NCBI RefSeq assembly: GCF_036237275.1
Contig: NZ_CP108352.1
Span: forward strand, 620,001 to 684,000
Length of the DNA: 64,000 bases
Source of the DNA: Streptomyces sp. NBC_01353
GTDB lineage: Bacteria > Actinomycetota > Actinomycetes > Streptomycetales > Streptomycetaceae
Direction of reading: 5' to 3'
Shown here: positions 25,105-33,440 of the stretch, piece after piece
How positions within the stretch are numbered: the stretch's first letter is position 1
How the letters are laid out: each line of letters opens with the position of its first letter
Program-made: the position numbers and the translations under genes
Notes under the pieces: generated by a model
Seen by the model: the letters and a program-made list of their open reading frames with translations, nothing else
What the model was told of the DNA's origin: nothing
Databases searched by the model: none

Positions 25105-25635
25105 TCACGCCTTCCTCCCGGCCAGTTCCGACGCCGCTCCGGGCCCGAGGACGCGCTGCAGTTCGGCCATGCCCTTGGAGGTCTGGCTCTTCACCGTACC
25201 GACCGAGACGCCGAGGACCTGTGCCGTGTCCCGTTCCGACAGGTCGAAGGCGTGGCGCAGGACCACACACGCACGCTTGCGGAACGGCAGGACGCGCAGC
25301 GCGCTCCGGACGTCGACGACCGCCGGCACGTCGGGGTCGTCGACGCGTTCGGAGCGCCGGTCCCAGAACAGTGCGACGCGGCGCCGTTCGCGGACGGCGC
25401 TGCGGATGCGGCTGCGGACGAGGTGGGCGACGACTCCGCGGGCGTATGCGACGGGGTGGTCGGCCCCGCGCACCCGGTCCCAGCGGTTCCAGAGGGCGAC
25501 CATCGCGTCCGCCGCCAGATCGTCGGCCGCGTCCGCCTCACCGGTCAACAGGTGGGCGAGGCGGGCAAGTTCGGCGTAGTGGCGCTCGAAGAACTCGTGG
25601 AACTCCGTCGCGTCCTCATCGACGGCTGTGGCCAC
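25105..25635 (-). CDS. SigE-family ECF RNA polymerase sigma factor
   Basis: 176 aa. The GTG at 25635 has GAGAGAGG 5 nt upstream; an earlier GTG at 25674 has no ribosome site. Region 2 (EFHEFFERHYAELARLAHLL, ADDLAADAMVALWNRWDRV) and region 4 (LPFRKRACVVLRHAFDLSE, AQVLGVSVGTVKSQTSKGM) are both present. Its first 20 nt overlap the end of the LacI paralogue 2 gene, so the two are translationally linked. Probably directs a small regulon together with the membrane protein downstream. Target promoters unknown. Confidence 0.88.
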   Translation of the reverse strand: MATAVDEDATEFHEFFERHYAELARLAHLLTGEADAADDLAADAMVALWNRWDRVRGADHPVAYARGVVAHLVRSRIRSAVRERRRVALFWDRRSERVDDPDVPAVVDVRSALRVLPFRKRACVVLRHAFDLSERDTAQVLGVSVGTVKSQTSKGMAELQRVLGPGAASELAGRKA

Positions 25636-26680
25636 GCCGGCCTCTCTCCCCGGCGCCGGTGCGCTCCGGTCCACCCGCGGGGGCGGGTCCCGTGCTGCCG
25701 CGCGCTTCCAGTTCGGGTGCGATCAGGACGGTGCCGGCGGGCTCCTGTCCTTCGAGGTGGGCGAAGAGCCTCTCGACGGCGAGCCGCCCCATCTCCTGGG
25801 CGGGCACGCCGATGGAGGTGAGCGGCACGGACGCCTCGGCCGCCACCTGGCCGGCGCAGACCGCGATCACCGAGACGTCCTCGGGCACCGCGCGCCCCTG
25901 TTGGCGCAGCAGCGCGAGCAGCGGTTCGACGGCGGCCTCGTTCTGGACGACCAGTGCGGTGGTGGCGGGACGTTCCTCGAAGATCCGGGCGACGGTCGCG
26001 GCGACCGCGGCGTAGGTGCCGTCGCAGGGCCGGTGGAGCAGGCCGACGGAGTTCTCGGCCGCCGCGCCGCGCAGTCCCACCAGGGTGCGTTCGGCAAAGC
26101 CGGTGCCTCGGGCGTAGACGGCCGGCGGCTCGCCGAGGACGGCGATCTGCCGGTGGCCGAGCTCGGCGAGATGGTCCACGCACTGGGCGCCGGCGGCCTC
26201 GAAGTCCAGGTCGACGCAGCTGAGTCCGGTGGTGTCGGCGGGCAGGCCGATGAGGACCGCGGGGCGCTCGGCCACCTTCAGATGGGGCAGGCGCGGGTCC
26301 TCGAGTTCGACGTCCATCACGATCATCGCGTCGGCCAGTGCGCTGCCTTCTACGCGGTGGACCGCCTCCGGGCCCTCCGCGCCGGTGAGGAGCAGGACGT
26401 CGTAGCCATGGGCGCGGGCGGTCGTGGTGACGGCCATCGCGATCTCCATGAGGACGGGCACGTACATGTCGGTGCGGATGGGCATCATCAGCGCGAGGAT
26501 GTTCGTGCGGCTGCTGGCGAGCGCGCGGGCGCCCGCGTGCGGGCGGTAGCCGAGCTCCTCGATGCTGCGTCGGATGCGCTCGCGGGTCGCGGTGGAGATC
26601 GACCGTTTGCCGCTCAGTACGTAGCTGACGGTGCTGGCCGAGACTCCGGCGTGGCGTGCGACATCGGCGAGGGTCACCAT
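25616..26680 (-). CDS. LacI-family transcriptional regulator (paralogue 2)
   Basis: 354 aa from the ATG at 26680 (GGAG upstream). It aligns essentially without gaps to the regulator at 3878-4939: the HTH (TLADVARHAGVSASTVSYVL) keeps the same recognition helix, and blocks such as RTDMYVPV, ARAHGYDVLLLTG and TALVVQNEAAVEPLLALLR are shared. The C-terminal tail is longer and rich in Gly/Pro/Arg. An operator-like dyad lies 36 nt upstream. The two regulators bracket the xyloglucan locus and probably bind the same operator with different or overlapping ligands. Confidence 0.9.
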   Translation of the reverse strand: MVTLADVARHAGVSASTVSYVLSGKRSISTATRERIRRSIEELGYRPHAGARALASSRTNILALMMPIRTDMYVPVLMEIAMAVTTTARAHGYDVLLLTGAEGPEAVHRVEGSALADAMIVMDVELEDPRLPHLKVAERPAVLIGLPADTTGLSCVDLDFEAAGAQCVDHLAELGHRQIAVLGEPPAVYARGTGFAERTLVGLRGAAAENSVGLLHRPCDGTYAAVAATVARIFEERPATTALVVQNEAAVEPLLALLRQQGRAVPEDVSVIAVCAGQVAAEASVPLTSIGVPAQEMGRLAVERLFAHLEGQEPAGTVLIAPELEARGSTGPAPAGGPERTGAGERGRRGHSRR

Positions 26681-26715
26681 GCTGATCTCCGCCCCGTTCT
26701 CCACGACTCTGTTCG

Positions 26716-26729
26716 GACAAGCGCTTCGA
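26716..26729. promoter_or_regulatory. imperfect LacI operator upstream of paralogue 2
   Basis: GACAAGCGCTTCGA matches the right half of the 14-bp consensus exactly and keeps the AAGCGCTT core. A looser dyad (GGAAGCGA ... TCGCTTGCC) follows at about 26737-26759. Position suits autoregulation or cross-regulation. Confidence 0.5.
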
Positions 26730-26770
26730 CGCGCTGCGGAAGCGACCATATCGCTTGCCGTGCTCACGGC

Positions 26771-26840
26771 GAAGAGCGGTGCCGGGCAGGCCCTGAACAC
26801 AGGGGCCTGCCCGGCCGTTTCGTACGCGTGACCGCTCTTC
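26771..26840 (-). terminator. nested hairpin terminator after GH48
   Basis: Inner stem CCGGGCAGGCCC (26782-26793) with GGGCCTGCCCGG (26803-26814) is 12 bp perfect with a 9-nt loop. An outer stem GAAGAGCGGT (26771-26780) with ACCGCTCTTC (26831-26840) is 10 bp perfect. It lies just after the GH48 stop and shields the promoter of the LacI paralogue. Confidence 0.8.
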
Positions 26841-26852
26841 CGCGGGGCGCTG

Positions 26853-29765
26853 CTATTCGAGCAGTTCGGCGTACGAGCCCATGGCCAGGGCGATGTCCGC
26901 CTGGGCCCAGAACCGGTGGTACGTGAAGACGGGCGCGGCGCCGCCCGCGAGGTAGGCCTCGATCTTCGGCCAGGCGGGGTCGTCCTGGTAGAAGGTGCGG
27001 AGCGAGGCGAAGGTGGACGAGGAGTTCACGGTGTCGCCGTTCGGCATGGTGCCGGTCCAGCCGCTCGGTACGTACACAGGGTCGTCGAACCGGTTGTAGT
27101 CGGCGCGGGTCTCCGCGACGGCGATGCCGAGCGGGTCCTGGTGATGGGTCCACATGCCGTCGAGGAGGGCCTTGGCGACCCGCTTGGCCTCGGCGTGCCC
27201 GGACTTGGCCGCGTAGTAGGTGAGGGTCTTGGCGTAGGCGGCGGCCACGCCGACGTCGTCGGTGTAGTCGGTGACGGTGACGTGGAGTCCGGCGTTGGCG
27301 CCGGGGTTCGTGGCGTTCCAGGTGTCGGGGGCTCCGGACCACTGGAGGGTGGAGGGGATGCGGTAGGTGCCGTCGGGGTTGATCGTGGTCTTCGACAGCG
27401 CCCAGCCGACCCACTTGTCGAGCACGGTCTTGGCGGCCGCGTCACCGGTCTGCCGGTAGTACTCGGCGACCCGCTCCATGGACCAGGCCTGGAAGCCGAA
27501 CCACTGGTTGGACGCCGGGTCGTGGTAGACGGGCTTCTCGTCGTAGAAGAGGCCGTGGAAGGTCGGGGTCCCGGCCAGGGGCTGGGCGTAGCGGCCCTGC
27601 CAGCTGTTGGTGGCGCCGCCGGCGATGGCGCCCTCGTCTGACTGGAGCCAGCGGTAGAACTCCAGCTGCCGGTCGAGGCTGGTCGCCCAGTCCGCCGCGC
27701 CGGTCGCCGACTTGGGCTTCAGCGGGGTGTACTCGCTGAGCGCGTAGGCGGCGAGCGGGTTCTGGTAGCCGCCGTGGGCGTGGCTGGATCCGATCCGCCA
27801 GGACCAGCCGGCGCTGGTGTCGGTGGCGCCGCCCCAGGCGTAGTACCAGGACATCAGGAAGTGGGCGCTGTCCTTGCCGGTGCCGGCGGGGCAGACGGTC
27901 GGTCCGACACAGTTCCCGGACTTCTTGAAGTACTTGTCGAACATGGCGTAGCGCAGGTAGTCGCCCATCTTGGCGGCCTTGGAGACCGTCGTGGTGACCT
28001 GGGCGCCCTTGCCCTGCTCCTTGGCCCAGATATCGGCCCAGTAGGCGGCCTGGACGGCTCGGGCGTCGGCGTCGGGGGCGTTGGTGAACTTCCACTGCTT
28101 GGCGTAGGACGCGTCCCCGGTGAAGAGGTCGAGGTATCCGTTCCTGCCGCCGTAGGTGAAGTTGTCGCAGGTGGGGTGGGGGACGGTCTCCCAGACGGAC
28201 TCCTGGGGGCCGCGCTGGAAGGTGTTGATGTACGAGGGCCCGGTCGCCGTCGGTCCGGCGGAGCACTTCCCGGGCTCGTTGCCGTAGCCGTAGACGTTGT
28301 CGACGTCCTGGAGCCAGTGCATCCCGTAGATGTCGTCGGTGCCGTACGCCGTCCTCAGCTCGGCGGCGATCGGGTCGGAGCCGGCGGTGACCGCGGAGTC
28401 GAGCCGGGCCGGGTACTGGGACGGCAGGTCGTGCTCGGGTGCGTAGGTGGCGGGTTTGGAGGCGTTGTAGGTGCCGGTCGTGGGCTGGTCGGCATGGGTG
28501 GGGATCATGAACTTCTCCATGGTGTCCCACGCGCCGTTGAACTTGGTCCAGTCGCCGGTGATCTTCCCGTACATCGCCTGGAGCCAGATCAGATAGCTGT
28601 ACGCCTCCGAGGTCGTCTCGTGCCCGTGGTCGGGGGCCTCGACGATCAGCGTCTCGACGGAGTGGTACGGGACGCCTTCGGGTGAGAAGTAGCCGTTGGC
28701 CGGGTTGGTGATCTTTCCGTGGAGGTCGAGGAAGCGGGCGTCGTACGTGGAGTCGGCGGCCAGCTGGGCGACGGTGACCTCGGCCTTGGTGTGGCCGGGG
28801 GCCGTCGCGGTGAAGACGGCCGAGCCGGTGCCGGTGGCCGCGGCGGCGACGGTCACCTTCTGGGCGGTGTTCCAGTTCGCCGGGGTGAAGGTGAGGCCGG
28901 CCGGGGCGGCGGTGAGGTTGGTGTTGCCCGAGGTGCGGGCGACCGTCACCGTGACGTTGGCGGCCGGCTGGGTGGAGAGCTTCAGGTCGTAGGTGCCGGT
29001 GGCGCCCTGGCGTACCCCGAACTGGGCAGGGGTGGCGACGAGTGCGGGTCCGGCGGCGACGGTGATCCCGACCGGGGCGGACTCGGCGGAGGCGCCGAGG
29101 CTGTCGTACGCCTTGGCGTAGAGCGAGTGGGAGCCGGCGGCGAGACCCGTGGCGCCGAGGGTGAAGGGGGCCGTGGTGTCCGTGCCGAGCAGGGTGGTGT
29201 CGCTGTAGAACTCCACCTTGTCCACGGTCGCGCCGTCCGCGGCGGCCGCGGTGGCGGCCAGCGGCACGGGGTCCCCCGCGGTGAAGACAGCTCCGGGGGC
29301 GGGGCTGGTGAGCACGGCGACCGGCGGCTGGTGGGCGCCGGTGCAGGAGGTGCCGTTGACGGCGAAGGCGGTCGGGGCGGTGTTGGTGCCGCTGTACGTG
29401 AACTGGGCGCCGGTCGTGACGGCCGCTCCGGCCGCGATCGTCCTGTTCCAGTCGGCGTGGGCGACCGTGACGTTCTTCCCGGACTGGGACCAGGTGCCGC
29501 TCCAGCCGTTGGAGAGCTTCTGGTCGCCGCTGTAGGCGTAGGTCAGGGTCCAGCCGTCGAGCGGGGTGGTGGCGCGGTTGGTGAGGATGACTTCGGCGGT
29601 GAAGCCCGAACCCCAGTCGTTGGTCCTGTAGTCGACGCTGCACTGCACCGCCGCCGCGTGGGCGGTGGTGGTGCCGACGGCCGTCAGACCCAGAGGCAGG
29701 GACAACGCCGCGGCCAGCGCGGTCAGCAGCCGGCGCGTTCTCGGTGGTCGTCGTCGTGGTGGCAT
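26853..29765 (-). CDS. GH48 reducing-end cellobiohydrolase with CBM2
   Basis: 970 aa from the ATG at 29765, which starts a proper signal peptide ([20 protein letters not shown], cleavage near AHAA). Domains: CBM2 about 41-143 ([38 protein letters not shown]), an Ig-like module about 148-238, a second beta module about 240-336, and the GH48 (alpha/alpha)6 barrel 341-970 with [20 protein letters not shown] near 381, which carries the catalytic acid. GH48 is the key processive enzyme of actinobacterial cellulose degradation, working from chain reducing ends. The CebR-type palindrome at 29831-29850 is in its promoter. Confidence 0.95.
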   Translation of the reverse strand: MPPRRRPPRTRRLLTALAAALSLPLGLTAVGTTTAHAAAVQCSVDYRTNDWGSGFTAEVILTNRATTPLDGWTLTYAYSGDQKLSNGWSGTWSQSGKNVTVAHADWNRTIAAGAAVTTGAQFTYSGTNTAPTAFAVNGTSCTGAHQPPVAVLTSPAPGAVFTAGDPVPLAATAAAADGATVDKVEFYSDTTLLGTDTTAPFTLGATGLAAGSHSLYAKAYDSLGASAESAPVGITVAAGPALVATPAQFGVRQGATGTYDLKLSTQPAANVTVTVARTSGNTNLTAAPAGLTFTPANWNTAQKVTVAAAATGTGSAVFTATAPGHTKAEVTVAQLAADSTYDARFLDLHGKITNPANGYFSPEGVPYHSVETLIVEAPDHGHETTSEAYSYLIWLQAMYGKITGDWTKFNGAWDTMEKFMIPTHADQPTTGTYNASKPATYAPEHDLPSQYPARLDSAVTAGSDPIAAELRTAYGTDDIYGMHWLQDVDNVYGYGNEPGKCSAGPTATGPSYINTFQRGPQESVWETVPHPTCDNFTYGGRNGYLDLFTGDASYAKQWKFTNAPDADARAVQAAYWADIWAKEQGKGAQVTTTVSKAAKMGDYLRYAMFDKYFKKSGNCVGPTVCPAGTGKDSAHFLMSWYYAWGGATDTSAGWSWRIGSSHAHGGYQNPLAAYALSEYTPLKPKSATGAADWATSLDRQLEFYRWLQSDEGAIAGGATNSWQGRYAQPLAGTPTFHGLFYDEKPVYHDPASNQWFGFQAWSMERVAEYYRQTGDAAAKTVLDKWVGWALSKTTINPDGTYRIPSTLQWSGAPDTWNATNPGANAGLHVTVTDYTDDVGVAAAYAKTLTYYAAKSGHAEAKRVAKALLDGMWTHHQDPLGIAVAETRADYNRFDDPVYVPSGWTGTMPNGDTVNSSSTFASLRTFYQDDPAWPKIEAYLAGGAAPVFTYHRFWAQADIALAMGSYAELLE

Positions 29766-29830
29766 GGGGGCGGTTCTCCTCGCGGCTCGGGGAGGTGGGG
29801 CTTGCGGGAGTGAGGGAACAAGCTCTGAAC

Positions 29831-29850
29831 CAGTGGGAGCGCTCCCACTG
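29831..29850. promoter_or_regulatory. CebR-type operator (perfect 20-bp palindrome)
   Basis: CAGTGGGAGCGCTCCCACTG contains the 14-bp TGGGAGCGCTCCCA sequence known for the Streptomyces cellulose-utilisation repressor CebR, which is relieved by cellobiose or cellotriose. It overlaps the expected -10 region of the GH48 gene; TTGACG on the reverse strand lies at 29870-29875 with a 17-nt spacer. Confidence 0.9.
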
Positions 29851-29963
29851 TGCAGTTGGGACGCAAGGGCGTCAAGGCGCGTGAAGAGTCGAAGCCATTC
29901 GACCGAGAAGTTCGTCAACTCCTCTTTTCCTTGGCGTCAGTTGACGCTACGGTCTGGCCCCAC

Positions 29964-29982
29964 CAGTGGGAGCGATTCCGTC
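29964..29982. promoter_or_regulatory. second, degenerate CebR-type operator before the GH5-GH6 operon
   Basis: AGTGGGAGCGATTCCGTC keeps the TGGGAGCG half perfectly and has a decayed right half. It lies about 47 nt upstream of the GH5 ATG. A TACGGT -10-like hexamer is at 29948-29953. This suggests weaker repression of the GH5-GH6 pair than of GH48. Confidence 0.65.
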
Positions 29983-30028
29983 AGTCGGCGCGTCGTCAGC
30001 GACGCGTCCTCGCTGCAAGGAGTCGCTC

Positions 30029-31546
30029 ATGCGACATCCCCCACGCTCGTCCGCGCTGCTCACCGGAGCGGCGTTGACCATGGCGAGCACCGCTCTCGCC
30101 GTGGTCGGTACGGCCTCCGGAGCAGCGGCCGCACCTCCCTGCACGGTGGACTACCAGGTCGTCGGCGAATGGGCCGGCGGCTTCCAGGGATCCGTCACCG
30201 TCACCAACAACAGTGCGGCGCTCAGCAGTTGGAGTCTCGGCCTCGACTTCCCGGCCGGCCAGAAGATCAGTCAGGGCTGGGGCGGCAAGTGGTCCCAGTC
30301 CGGCGCGACGGCCACGGCCGTCAACGAGAGCTGGAACGGCTCCCTCGGCACGGGCGCAAGCGTCACGGCCGGGTTCATCGCCTCCTGGTCGGGCGCCAAC
30401 ACCGCGCCCACGTCCTTCACGCTCAACGGGGCCGTCTGCAACGTCGATCCGGGACCGGACCCGACACCCACCCCCACGCCGACGAGCCCCACACCCACCC
30501 CCACCGATCCCACCGACCCGCCCGACCCCGCTTCCGGCGCGCCCGAACTGAGCGTCGTCGGCACCCGGCTCACCGACCAGAACGGCGCGACCCGTCGTCT
30601 GCTCGGAGTCAACCGCTCCGGCGGCGAGTTCATGTGCGTCCAGGGTCACGGCATCTTCGACGGCCCGGTCGACGACGCGTCCGTCCGCGCCATCGCGGAC
30701 TGGAAGGCCAACACGGTTCGTATCCCGCTCAACGAGGAGTGCTGGCTGGGCCTGGACAACATCAAGCCCGAGTACCGGGGCACGAACTACATCAATGCCG
30801 TGAAGGGACTCGTCGATCGCGTTCTCGCCCATGGCATGAACCCGATCGTCGAACTGCACTGGACCTACGGGCAGTACACCGGCAACTCGGCGGGCTGCTC
30901 CGACATCCACGCCTCCTGCCAGAAGCCGATGCCGAACGCCCAGTACACGCCGGCCTTCTGGACCTCGGTCGCCGATACCTTCAAGAACGACCGCCGGGTC
31001 GTCTTCGACCTGTTCAACGAGCCGTATCCGGACCGGGCGACCTCCACCACCGCGCAGGCATGGAGCTGCTGGCGCGACGGCGGCACCTGCCCGGGCATCG
31101 GCTACGAGGTCGCCGGAATGCAGGACCTGCTGGACGCGGTCCGGGCCACGGGCGCCCGGAACCTCGTGCTCGTCCCCGGCATCGCGTACTCCAACGATCT
31201 GAGCCAGTGGCTCTCGCACCGCCCCACCGACACGGCGGGCAATCTGGCCGCCGCCTGGCACGTCTACAACTTCAACACCTGCTCCAACGAGACGTGCTGG
31301 GACAGCACGCTCGCTCCGGTCGCCGCGCAGGTACCCCTCGTCGCGGGCGAGATCGGCGAGAACACCTGTGGTCACGGCTTCATCGACCGCGTCATGAAGT
31401 GGTTCGACGACCGCGGGCTCTCGTATCTCGGCTGGACCTGGAACACCTGGAACTGCTCCTCGGGACCGGCCCTCATCACCTCGTACGACGGCACACCCAC
31501 CGCATTCGGCATCGGGCTGCGCGACCATCTGCGCGCCCTGAACTGA
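30029..31546 (+). CDS. GH5 endoglucanase with N-terminal CBM2
   Basis: 505 aa; AAGGAG 7 nt before the ATG. Signal peptide (cleavage near SGAAAA, about residue 35), CBM2 about 38-139 (CTVDYQVVGEWAGGFQGSVT), a Pro/Thr/Asp linker 141-170, then the GH5 barrel: RSGGEFMC, NTVRIPLNEECW, acid/base E331 in VVFDLFNEPYP, and nucleophile E441 in VPLVAGEIGENTC. Secreted, acts on cellulose or related beta-glucans. Followed after 12 nt by the GH6 gene, so one operon. Confidence 0.93.
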   Translation: MRHPPRSSALLTGAALTMASTALAVVGTASGAAAAPPCTVDYQVVGEWAGGFQGSVTVTNNSAALSSWSLGLDFPAGQKISQGWGGKWSQSGATATAVNESWNGSLGTGASVTAGFIASWSGANTAPTSFTLNGAVCNVDPGPDPTPTPTPTSPTPTPTDPTDPPDPASGAPELSVVGTRLTDQNGATRRLLGVNRSGGEFMCVQGHGIFDGPVDDASVRAIADWKANTVRIPLNEECWLGLDNIKPEYRGTNYINAVKGLVDRVLAHGMNPIVELHWTYGQYTGNSAGCSDIHASCQKPMPNAQYTPAFWTSVADTFKNDRRVVFDLFNEPYPDRATSTTAQAWSCWRDGGTCPGIGYEVAGMQDLLDAVRATGARNLVLVPGIAYSNDLSQWLSHRPTDTAGNLAAAWHVYNFNTCSNETCWDSTLAPVAAQVPLVAGEIGENTCGHGFIDRVMKWFDDRGLSYLGWTWNTWNCSSGPALITSYDGTPTAFGIGLRDHLRALN

Positions 31547-31558
31547 AAGGACCACGCA

Positions 31559-33298
31559 ATGAGCCGCACAACGAGCCGCACCGCCCTCCTGGCGGCCCTC
31601 GGCCTGATCACGGCGACCGGCGCCACCGCCACCGTCATGACCAGCACGGCCGGAGCAGCAGCGGCCGGCTGCAAGGTCGACTACCAGGTCACCAACCAGT
31701 GGAACAACGGCTTCGGGGCCAATGTCACCGTCACCAACACCGGTGACCCGCTGAGCTCCTGGACCCTGGAGTGGTCCTACGCGAACGGCCAGCAGGTCAC
31801 CCAGGGCTGGAACGCCACGATCACCCAGTCCGGCGCCGCCGTGACCGCCAAGGACGTGTCGTACAACGGCAGCCTGGCGACAGGGGGTTCGACCTCCTTC
31901 GGCTTCAACGGCTCCCACACGGGCACCAACGCCGTTCCCGCGACCTTCACGCTCAACGGAGTCGTCTGCAACGGCGCCACCCAGCCGCCGACGACCCCGC
32001 CCACCACTCCCCCGACGACGCCACCGACCACTCCGCCGCCGACGGGTACCAAGGCCGACAACCCGTACGCCGGTGCCCGGGTGTACGTGAACCCCGAGTG
32101 GTCGGCGAAGGCGGCGGCCGAGCCCGGTGGCACCAAGATCTCGAACCAGCCCACCGGCGTCTGGCTGGACCGTACGGCCGCCATCGCCGGCGTGAACGGT
32201 GGCATGGGTCTGCGCGACCACCTCGACGAGGCCCTGGTCCAGAAGGGCAGCGGCGAGCTCGTCGTGCAGTTGGTCATCTACAACCTGCCGGGCCGGGACT
32301 GTGCCGCGCTCGCCTCCAACGGCGAGCTGGGCCCCACGGAGATCGACCGGTACAAGACCGAGTACATCGACCCGATCTCCGCGATCCTCGCCGACCCGAA
32401 GTATGCGGGCCTGCGGATCGTCACCACCGTCGAGATCGACTCGCTGCCCAACCTCGTCACCAACGTGTCCGGGCGCCCGACGGCGACCGCGAACTGCGAT
32501 GTGATGAAGACCAACGGCAACTACGTCAAGGGCGTCGGCTACGCCCTGAACAAGCTGGGTGCGATCGGCAACGTCTACAACTACGTGGACGCGGGCCACC
32601 ACGGCTGGCTCGGCTGGGACGACAACTTCGGCGCGTCCGCCGAACTCTTCAGGACGGCCGCACAGGCCGAGGGTTCGACCCTCGCCAACGTCCACGGCTT
32701 CATCGTCAACACGGCCAACTACAGCGCGCTGAAGGAGAACCACTTCACCATCAACGACAGCGTGAACGGCGTCTCCGTACGCCAGTCGAAGTGGGTGGAC
32801 TGGAACCGGTACGTCGACGAGCTGTCGTACGCCCAGGCGATGCGCGACAAGCTGGTCTCGCTCGGCTTCGACTCGAAGCTCGGCATGTTGATCGACACCT
32901 CCCGCAACGGCTGGGGCGGAACCGCCCGGCCCACCGCCCCGGGCGCGACGACCAGCGTCGACACCTATGTCAACGGCGGCCGCTACGACCGGCGCATCCA
33001 CCTCGGCAACTGGTGCAACCAGTCGGGCGCGGGGCTCGGCGAACGGCCGCAGGCCGCTCCGGCCGCGGGCATCGACGCGTACGTGTGGATGAAGCCGCCG
33101 GGCGAGTCCGACGGCGCCAGCAAGGAGATCCCGAACAACGAGGGCAAGGGCTTCGACCGGATGTGCGACCCGACGTACACGGGCAACGCCCGTAACGGCA
33201 ATAGCATGTCGGGGGCGCTGGGGGACGCGCCGCTCTCCGGGCAGTGGTTCTCGGCCCAGTTCCAGGAACTGATGAAGAACGCCTACCCGGCGCTGTGA
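31559..33298 (+). CDS. GH6 cellobiohydrolase with N-terminal CBM2
   Basis: 579 aa; GAAAGGACC before the ATG. Signal peptide to about residue 36 (AGAAAA), CBM2 about 38-138, a PPTT repeat linker 143-161, then GH6: [22 protein letters not shown] (D247) and [13 protein letters not shown] (D294, expected acid). The long loops ([17 protein letters not shown]) and the C-terminal [10 protein letters not shown] are the pattern of exo-acting GH6 enzymes that work from non-reducing ends. It complements GH48 and GH5 for complete cellulose attack. Confidence 0.94.
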   Translation: MSRTTSRTALLAALGLITATGATATVMTSTAGAAAAGCKVDYQVTNQWNNGFGANVTVTNTGDPLSSWTLEWSYANGQQVTQGWNATITQSGAAVTAKDVSYNGSLATGGSTSFGFNGSHTGTNAVPATFTLNGVVCNGATQPPTTPPTTPPTTPPTTPPPTGTKADNPYAGARVYVNPEWSAKAAAEPGGTKISNQPTGVWLDRTAAIAGVNGGMGLRDHLDEALVQKGSGELVVQLVIYNLPGRDCAALASNGELGPTEIDRYKTEYIDPISAILADPKYAGLRIVTTVEIDSLPNLVTNVSGRPTATANCDVMKTNGNYVKGVGYALNKLGAIGNVYNYVDAGHHGWLGWDDNFGASAELFRTAAQAEGSTLANVHGFIVNTANYSALKENHFTINDSVNGVSVRQSKWVDWNRYVDELSYAQAMRDKLVSLGFDSKLGMLIDTSRNGWGGTARPTAPGATTSVDTYVNGGRYDRRIHLGNWCNQSGAGLGERPQAAPAAGIDAYVWMKPPGESDGASKEIPNNEGKGFDRMCDPTYTGNARNGNSMSGALGDAPLSGQWFSAQFQELMKNAYPAL

Positions 33299-33302
33299 CG
33301 GG

Positions 33303-33334
33303 GCGCCGGCCGGAACCGCGGTTCCGGCCGGCGC
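33303..33334. terminator. terminator of the GH5-GH6 operon
   Basis: A 32-bp perfect palindrome (left arm GCGCCGGCCGGAACCG) begins 4 nt after the GH6 stop. Very stable hairpin, no T-run needed in this GC context. The remainder up to 33400 shows nothing else. Confidence 0.88.
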
Positions 33335-33404
33335 ACGGCGGCCCTGCGCGGGCGCCGGTCTATTCGCTCGCGCAGGGTCGGCAGGGTCTGGCAGGATCCC
33401 CCGC

Positions 33405-33440
33405 ATGACCTACGGAATCGAGTCCCACTCCGCCCTGTGA
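33405..33440 (+). CDS. 11-codon upstream ORF coupled to the following gene
   Basis: ATG at 33405 (AGGA 8 nt upstream) encodes MTYGIESHSAL and stops at TGA 33438-33440, overlapping the GTG start of the next gene (GTGA). The next gene has no ribosome site of its own, so this small frame may deliver ribosomes to it. Alternatively it is the true N-terminus separated by a frameshift. Confidence 0.45.
   Translation: MTYGIESHSAL

Noticed and set aside
29996-33406. 1136-codon minus-strand frame opposite GH5/GH6
   Set aside because: Antisense shadow of two secure cellulase genes; no ribosome site, no family pattern.
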